9,697 bases of DNA from Gammaproteobacteria bacterium. Its GTDB lineage: Bacteria > Pseudomonadota > Gammaproteobacteria > Natronospirales > REEB76. The notes beneath the pieces are model-generated. The model was not told the origin of the DNA and ran no database searches. It saw nothing but the letters and a program-made list of their open reading frames with translations. A program made the position numbers and the translations under genes. Location of the stretch: NCBI GenBank assembly GCA_028871235.1, contig JAGWNO010000075.1, positions 1-9,697 of the forward strand, written 5' to 3'. Positions 5,649 through 9,697 of the stretch are shown in pieces (positions within the stretch are counted from its first letter, which is position 1; every line of letters begins with the position of its first letter).

Positions 5649-6618
5649 GGTGACGATGGTGGAAGCCATCACCATGGCGATGGCCCATGAGCTGGAGCAC
5701 GACCCGTCCGTGGTGGTGCTGGGCGAGGATGTGGGCGTGAACGGCGGCGTGTTCCGCGCCACCGCCGGACTGCAACAGCGCTTCGGCAAGCAGCGCGTCA
5801 TGGACACACCGCTGGCGGAGGCGCTCATCGCCGGCATGGCCATCGGCATGGCGGCCCAGGGCATGAAGCCGGTGGCGGAGATCCAGTTCTCCGGCTTCAT
5901 CTACCCCACCGTGGACCAGATGATCAACCACGCCGGACGCCTGCGCACCCGCACCCGCGGCCGGCTGCACGTGCCCATGGTGCTGCGGGCACCGTCCGGC
6001 GGCGGCATCCATGCGCCGGAACATCATTCCGAAAGCAACGAGGCGCTGTTCGCCCACATGCCGGGCATCCGCACTGTCATGCCCTCCTCGCCGGCGCGTG
6101 CCTACGGCCTGCTGCTGGCTGCCATCCGCGACCCGGATCCGGTAGTGTTCCTGGAGCCCACACGCCTGTACCGTCTCAACAAACAGGACGTGGCTGACGA
6201 CGGCCAAGCCCTGCCGCTGGACACCTGCTTCGTGCTGCGCGAGGGCGCTGACGTGACCCTGGTGTCATGGGGTGCCATGATCCACGAGACCCTGCAGGCC
6301 GCGGCCAGGCTCGCCGAAGAAAACGTGAGTTGCGAAATTATCGATCTTGCCACCATAAGCCCCATGGATTTCGAGACCATCCTCGAATCAGTGGAAAAGA
6401 CCGGCCGGCTGGTGATCATCCACGAAGCGCCTAGGAACTGCGGCGTGGGCGCGGAGATCGCGGCGACGGTGGCCGAGAAAGGCATCTATTCATTGAAAGC
6501 ACCCATCGAGCGCGTCACCGGCTATGACATCCCCATGCCGCTGTTCAAACTCGAACACGACTACATGCCCAGCGTGGAGCGCGTCATCAAGGGCATCCGC
6601 AAGGTGTTGGAGGATTAA
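5641..6618 (+). CDS. pdhB: Pyruvate dehydrogenase E1 component, beta subunit
   Basis: This 325-residue partner of PdhA completes the E1 active site. The N-terminal pyrimidine-binding domain includes VVVLGEDVGVNGGVFRAT (24-41) and RVMDTPLAEALIAG (52-65), in which Glu60 is the residue that activates the TPP aminopyrimidine. The middle carries the conserved GGGIHAPEHHSES segment (121-133), and the C-terminal transketolase-like domain (about 195-320) includes GADVTLVSWGAM and the EAPRNCGVGAEIAA segment. I chose ATG at 5641 because the family begins MAKVTMVEAI and GGAGG at 5627-5631 is nine bases upstream; an in-frame TTG at 5623 would add six residues without support. It overlaps the end of pdhA by eight bases and is followed by pdhC after three bases, so the three are one operon. 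The same substrate caveat as for the alpha subunit applies. Confidence 0.92.
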   Translation: MAKVTMVEAITMAMAHELEHDPSVVVLGEDVGVNGGVFRATAGLQQRFGKQRVMDTPLAEALIAGMAIGMAAQGMKPVAEIQFSGFIYPTVDQMINHAGRLRTRTRGRLHVPMVLRAPSGGGIHAPEHHSESNEALFAHMPGIRTVMPSSPARAYGLLLAAIRDPDPVVFLEPTRLYRLNKQDVADDGQALPLDTCFVLREGADVTLVSWGAMIHETLQAAARLAEENVSCEIIDLATISPMDFETILESVEKTGRLVIIHEAPRNCGVGAEIAATVAEKGIYSLKAPIERVTGYDIPMPLFKLEHDYMPSVERVIKGIRKVLED

Positions 6619-6621
6619 GCC

Positions 6622-7836
6622 ATGAAGACATTCAACCTCCCGGATCTGGGCGAAGGCCTGCAGGAAGCGGAAATCGTCAGCTGGCACGTGCAGGAAGGCG
6701 ACGTGGTCAAGGTGGACCAGCCGCTGCTGTCGGTGGAGACCGCCAAAGCGGTGGTGGATGTGCCCTCTCCCTGGGCGGGGAAGATCAGCAAGCTTCACGG
6801 CAAGGCTGGCGACATCATCCCCACCCACGCGGCGCTGGTGGAATTCGATATGCAGGGTGATGCGACGCTCGCCAAGCCGGCCGCAGCCAAGCGGCAGCCC
6901 GTCGCCGAGGATAGCGGCACGGTGGTGGGCAACATGCCCACCAGCAACGACGTGGTGGCGGAGACCGCCATCATTCGCAGGAAACAAGGGAAAGGCGCGA
7001 CGCATGTGAAAGCCCTGCCCTCGGTGCGCATCCTGGCGAAACAGCTGGGCGTGGACCTCACAGACTGCGAAGCCAGCGGCAAGAACAGCACTGTCACCGC
7101 CGATGACGTGCGCCGGCATGCGGGCGGCGCACCGGCAGCCGCCGCTCAGGCACCGGCTGCGCGCTGGGAGATGCCCAAACCGCGCGCGGATGTCAGATAC
7201 GGCGTGGCCGAACCGTTGCGCGGCCCGCGCCGCGCCATGCACGCGAGCATGACCCGTTCGCGCAGCGAAGTCGCCGGGTGCACGCTGTTCGACGACGCCG
7301 ACATCCACAACTGGGCGGCCGGCCAGGACATCACCGTACGCCTCATCCGTGCCATCGTGGCAGGTTGCCGCGCGGAACCGGAACTCAACGCCTGGTATGA
7401 CGGCGATAAACTGGAGCGCACTCTCCATGAGCGCGTGGATCTGGCCATGGCGGTGGACACGCCCGACGGCCTCATCGTGCCGGTGTTGCGTGATGTGGGC
7501 CGCAAACAAGCCTCGCAGCTGCGCGCCGATCTCAACCGCATCAAGGAAGCCACCCGAAACCGCTCAGTGACGCCGGCGGACATGAAGGATGCCACCATCA
7601 CGCTGTCTAACTTCGGCATGATGGCCGGCCGTTACGCCACCCCGGTGGTGGTGCCGCCGCAGGTGGCCATCCTCGGCACCGGCGGCCTGCGCTTCGACGT
7701 GGTGCCGGTCATGGGCGGCATCGAGGTACACAAGCGCATCCCCCTGTCCATCACCTTCGATCACCGCTGCATCACCGGCGGCACCGCTTGCCGCTGGCTG
7801 GCGGCGGTCATCGCCGACCTGCAGAAAACACACTGA
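6622..7836 (+). CDS. pdhC: Dihydrolipoamide acyltransferase (E2) of the pyruvate dehydrogenase complex
   Basis: This 404-residue core subunit takes the acyl group from E1 on a swinging lipoyl arm and transfers it to CoA. Domain order: one lipoyl domain (about 1-77) with the lipoylated lysine Lys42 in SVETAKAVVDVPSPW; a linker; a peripheral-subunit-binding domain (about 132-167, LPSVRILAKQLGVDL to VTADDVRRH); an Ala/Pro-rich linker (168-195); and the catalytic domain (about 196-404). The catalytic motif reads FDHRCITGG (379-387): His381 is present, but the Asp of the usual HxxxDG is Thr385. Conserved TLSNFGMMAGRYATPVVVPP (327-346) is intact. I recall the same DHRxxTGG form in related gammaproteobacterial proteins, so it may be a subfamily trait and not damage. 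GGAGG at 6609-6613 is eight bases before the ATG. No E3 (lipoamide dehydrogenase) gene follows; it must be supplied elsewhere. Confidence 0.92.
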   Translation: MKTFNLPDLGEGLQEAEIVSWHVQEGDVVKVDQPLLSVETAKAVVDVPSPWAGKISKLHGKAGDIIPTHAALVEFDMQGDATLAKPAAAKRQPVAEDSGTVVGNMPTSNDVVAETAIIRRKQGKGATHVKALPSVRILAKQLGVDLTDCEASGKNSTVTADDVRRHAGGAPAAAAQAPAARWEMPKPRADVRYGVAEPLRGPRRAMHASMTRSRSEVAGCTLFDDADIHNWAAGQDITVRLIRAIVAGCRAEPELNAWYDGDKLERTLHERVDLAMAVDTPDGLIVPVLRDVGRKQASQLRADLNRIKEATRNRSVTPADMKDATITLSNFGMMAGRYATPVVVPPQVAILGTGGLRFDVVPVMGGIEVHKRIPLSITFDHRCITGGTACRWLAAVIADLQKTH

Positions 7837-7853
7837 CCCGGCCGCCGCTCTCC

Positions 7854-7888
7854 GAAATAAACGGCGGCCCACGGTCGCCGTTTATTTC
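7854..7888 (+). terminator. Intrinsic terminator of the pdhABC operon
   Basis: GAAATAAACGGCG (7854-7866) and CGCCGTTTATTTC (7876-7888) form a perfect 13-base-pair stem around a nine-base loop, 17 bases past the pdhC stop. The lower stem is A-rich on the left and T-rich on the right, so the T-run is inside the stem as often seen in bidirectional terminators. It separates pdhC from the glutamate dehydrogenase gene, implying that the latter has its own promoter. Confidence 0.85.
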
Positions 7889-7916
7889 CCAGATAAAGCG
7901 GATATCCCCTGAATAG

Positions 7917-7925
7917 GGCTAAAAT
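7917..7925 (+). promoter_or_regulatory. Likely glutamate dehydrogenase promoter -10 region
   Basis: GGCTAAAAT includes TAAAAT at 7920-7925, five of six matches to the -10 consensus, downstream of the terminator. A transcript would start near 7932, about 35 bases before the start codon. No convincing -35 hexamer is seen. The identical nine bases occur, on the opposite strand, before kynA (4394-4386). Confidence 0.45.
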
Positions 7926-7966
7926 ACGCGGAATTAACCCACTCCTTTTGCAGGGCCATTGCCGCC

Positions 7967-9697
7967 ATGCCGCAACGCAAGTCCGATCCCAAGAACAAGC
8001 ATCTCGACAAAGTCATCACGCTCGCCAAGAAACACTCCGACGATCCGGCCATCGAGCCGTTCATCCGCCAGTACTACGACGACATCGCCGAAGAGGACCT
8101 GCTGCAGCACGCGCCGGCGGACCTGTGCGGTGCCGCGCTTGGTCATTGGGAATTCGGCGCCCGGCGCACGGCCGGCGAGACGCGGGTGCGGGTGTTCAAT
8201 CCGGACGCGGAAAAGGACGGCTGGCAAAGCCCGCACACCATCCTGGAGATGGTGAACGATGACATGCCGTTCCTGGTGGATTCCACCATCATGACGCTCA
8301 CCCGCAGCGGCATCGGCGTGCACCTTACCGTCCATCCCATCCTGCGGCTGGCACGCGACAAGCGCGGCGCCATCACACGTCTGGTTGCTCCCGGCGAGGG
8401 GCAGGCGGACGCGCTGGTGGAATCCTGGATGCACCTCGAGGTGGATCACCAGACCGACACGGATATTCTCAAGAAGCTGGAGACGGAGCTGCGCTCGACC
8501 ATGCGCGATGTGCGGGCCACCTTCAGCGATTGGGAAACCATGCGCACCAGGGTTGACGAGGTGTGCACCGCGGTGGAACAGCATCGCGCGTTCCTCGGCG
8601 ACGCCGAAGTTGACGAGGGCCAGCGCTTCCTGGAGTGGATGGCCAACAACCATTTCACCTTCCTGGGTTTCCGCGTCTATGAACTGGTGGAGGAAAAAGG
8701 CGAGGATGTGCTTAAGATCGTCCCCAACTCCGGTCTCGGAATCCTGCGCGATGCCGAGGCGAAAATCTCCTCCAGTTTCCTGGTGCTGCCCAAAGATGTG
8801 CGCACACGCGCGCGCTCCAGGGAGTTCATGATCGTCACCAAGGCGAATTCCGTGGCCACGGTGCACCGCCCCGGCTATCTCGACTATGTGGGCGTGAAAC
8901 GCTTCGACAGCAAGGGCAACGTCATCGGCGAATGGCGCTTCCTGGGACTGTTCACCTCTACCGCCTACAGTCGCAGTCCGCGCGACATCCCGGTACTTCG
9001 GGAAAAAGTGGCGGAGGTCATCCGCCGTTCGAAATTGCCTGCCGGCAGTCATGACCTCAAGGCGCTGCTGCATATCCTGGAAACCTTCCCGCGCGATGAA
9101 CTGTTCCAAAGCACCACCGATGAGCTGTTCGAGACCGCCATGGGTGTAGTGCATCTGCAGGAACGCCAGCGGGTCAAGCTGCTGATGCGCCGCGACAGTT
9201 TTGGACGCTTCTTCTCCTGCCTGGTGTATGTGCCACGCGACCGCTACAACAGCCAGGTACGCACCAAGATCCAGAATATCCTGTTCAAGGCGCTCAACGG
9301 CAAGAGCGTGGAACACAACGTGCAGTTATCCGAGTCAGCGCTGGCGCGCATCCATGTCATCGTGCGCACCGCACCATGGAAACTGCCGAAATACGACCGG
9401 CGCGCGTTGCAACAGGAGATCGCCCTGGCGGTGCGTTCCTGGCAGGACGAGCTCAAGGACGCGCTGGTGGGGAAATATGGAGAGGAACAGGGCCTGAAGC
9501 ATTTCGTCCGCTACGGCAACTATTTCCCCGTCGCCTACCAGGAGGACTGCAAGGCCAAGGCGGCGGTCTTCGACATCGAGCAGATGGACGCGCTCAACGG
9601 CGATGAGAGCCTGCGCATGAGCCTGTACCGGCCCAAGCATGCACCGCTCGGCTACCTGCGTTTCAAGATTTTCCATCGCGAGCAGGAGATCCCCATA
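7967..9697 (+). CDS. gdhB: NAD-specific glutamate dehydrogenase, large class, N-terminal third (cut by window edge)
   Basis: The frame is open from ATG 7967 to the right edge without a stop: 577 of an expected 1,600 or so codons. The family (the about 180-kDa GDH of proteobacteria and actinobacteria) deaminates glutamate to 2-oxoglutarate with NAD+, mainly for catabolism. Visible here is the regulatory N-terminal half with ACT-like and PAS-like modules: GIGVHLTVHPILRLARDKRG around residue 115-134, NNHFTFLGFRVYEL from about 227, the very conserved LFTSTAYSRSPRDIPVLREK around 327-347, and SHDLKALLHILETFPRDELF from 361. The catalytic dinucleotide-binding part lies beyond the window. An in-frame stop at 7910 and the conserved start region fix the ATG, although its ribosome binding site (AGGG, 11 bases away) is weak. 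It follows the pdhC terminator and has its own likely promoter. The symbol follows Pseudomonas usage. Such enzymes are typically allosteric, for example activated by amino acids, in other species. Confidence 0.95.
   Translation, partial: MPQRKSDPKNKHLDKVITLAKKHSDDPAIEPFIRQYYDDIAEEDLLQHAPADLCGAALGHWEFGARRTAGETRVRVFNPDAEKDGWQSPHTILEMVNDDMPFLVDSTIMTLTRSGIGVHLTVHPILRLARDKRGAITRLVAPGEGQADALVESWMHLEVDHQTDTDILKKLETELRSTMRDVRATFSDWETMRTRVDEVCTAVEQHRAFLGDAEVDEGQRFLEWMANNHFTFLGFRVYELVEEKGEDVLKIVPNSGLGILRDAEAKISSSFLVLPKDVRTRARSREFMIVTKANSVATVHRPGYLDYVGVKRFDSKGNVIGEWRFLGLFTSTAYSRSPRDIPVLREKVAEVIRRSKLPAGSHDLKALLHILETFPRDELFQSTTDELFETAMGVVHLQERQRVKLLMRRDSFGRFFSCLVYVPRDRYNSQVRTKIQNILFKALNGKSVEHNVQLSESALARIHVIVRTAPWKLPKYDRRALQQEIALAVRSWQDELKDALVGKYGEEQGLKHFVRYGNYFPVAYQEDCKAKAAVFDIEQMDALNGDESLRMSLYRPKHAPLGYLRFKIFHREQEIPI

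Noticed and set aside
5443..6207. Antisense frame of 254 codons across the pdhA/pdhB junction, and a 339-codon one at 6490-7509
   Set aside because: Opposite conserved, coupled E1 and E2 genes; His/Gly/Ala-rich shadow translations with no domain.
7934..9316. A 460-codon open frame antisense to the glutamate dehydrogenase gene
   Set aside because: Its sequence is low-complexity His/Gly/Ala-rich, it has no recognisable domain, and the plus-strand frame encodes a conserved enzyme throughout. Long antisense frames are expected from GC-biased third positions; similar antisense frames opposite NAD-GDH genes have been over-interpreted before.
1..9697. A new multi-gene defence, mobile or secondary-metabolite system
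   Set aside because: Every large gene belongs to a known metabolic family with an intact frame; there are no transposases, integrases, toxin-antitoxin pairs, nucleases or biosynthetic cassettes. Only the small membrane protein lacks an assignment.

Overview
The window looks like chromosomal DNA of a heterotrophic, GC-rich gammaproteobacterium. This rests on protein resemblance (a tryptophan 2,3-dioxygenase very like the Xanthomonas enzyme, a three-gene E1alpha/E1beta/E2 complex, and the giant class of NAD-glutamate dehydrogenase), and no rRNA or other phylogenetic marker is present. There are no mobile elements, tRNAs, CRISPR arrays or phage genes. All core genes have intact frames and their catalytic or metal-binding residues can be placed, with one exception in the E2 active-site motif.

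Left half, minus strand (read from about 4352 down to 1): aromatic amino acid breakdown. In transcription order: tryptophan 2,3-dioxygenase (kynA), 4-hydroxyphenylpyruvate dioxygenase (hppD), a small unrecognised four-helix membrane protein, homogentisate 1,2-dioxygenase (hmgA), and the start of a fumarylacetoacetate hydrolase-family gene that runs off the left edge. HppD, HmgA and the hydrolase are consecutive or near-consecutive steps of tyrosine catabolism to fumarate and acetoacetate; the maleylacetoacetate isomerase step is not in view. KynA opens the kynurenine route. hppD seems to have its own promoter (perfect TATAAT), and a dense inverted/tandem repeat cluster lies between hmgA and the hydrolase.

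Centre, 4353-4568: a 216-base divergent control region with a TAAAAT -10 for kynA on the minus strand, a TATAAT on the plus strand, two abutting palindromes between them and two hairpins in the leader of the rightward operon.

Right half, plus strand: pdhA-pdhB-pdhC, a tightly packed operon for a 2-oxo acid (most likely pyruvate) dehydrogenase complex, without an E3 gene in view, closed by a strong hairpin terminator at 7854-7888. After it comes a separately promoted NAD-specific glutamate dehydrogenase of the about 1,600-residue class, cut by the right edge after 577 codons.

Together the genes feed amino-acid carbon (Trp, Tyr, Glu) and pyruvate into central metabolism. I see no sign of a new multi-gene system. 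The points most worth a second look are the unknown membrane protein inside the tyrosine cluster, the repeat cluster, the palindromic control regions, and the Asp-to-Thr change in the E2 catalytic motif.
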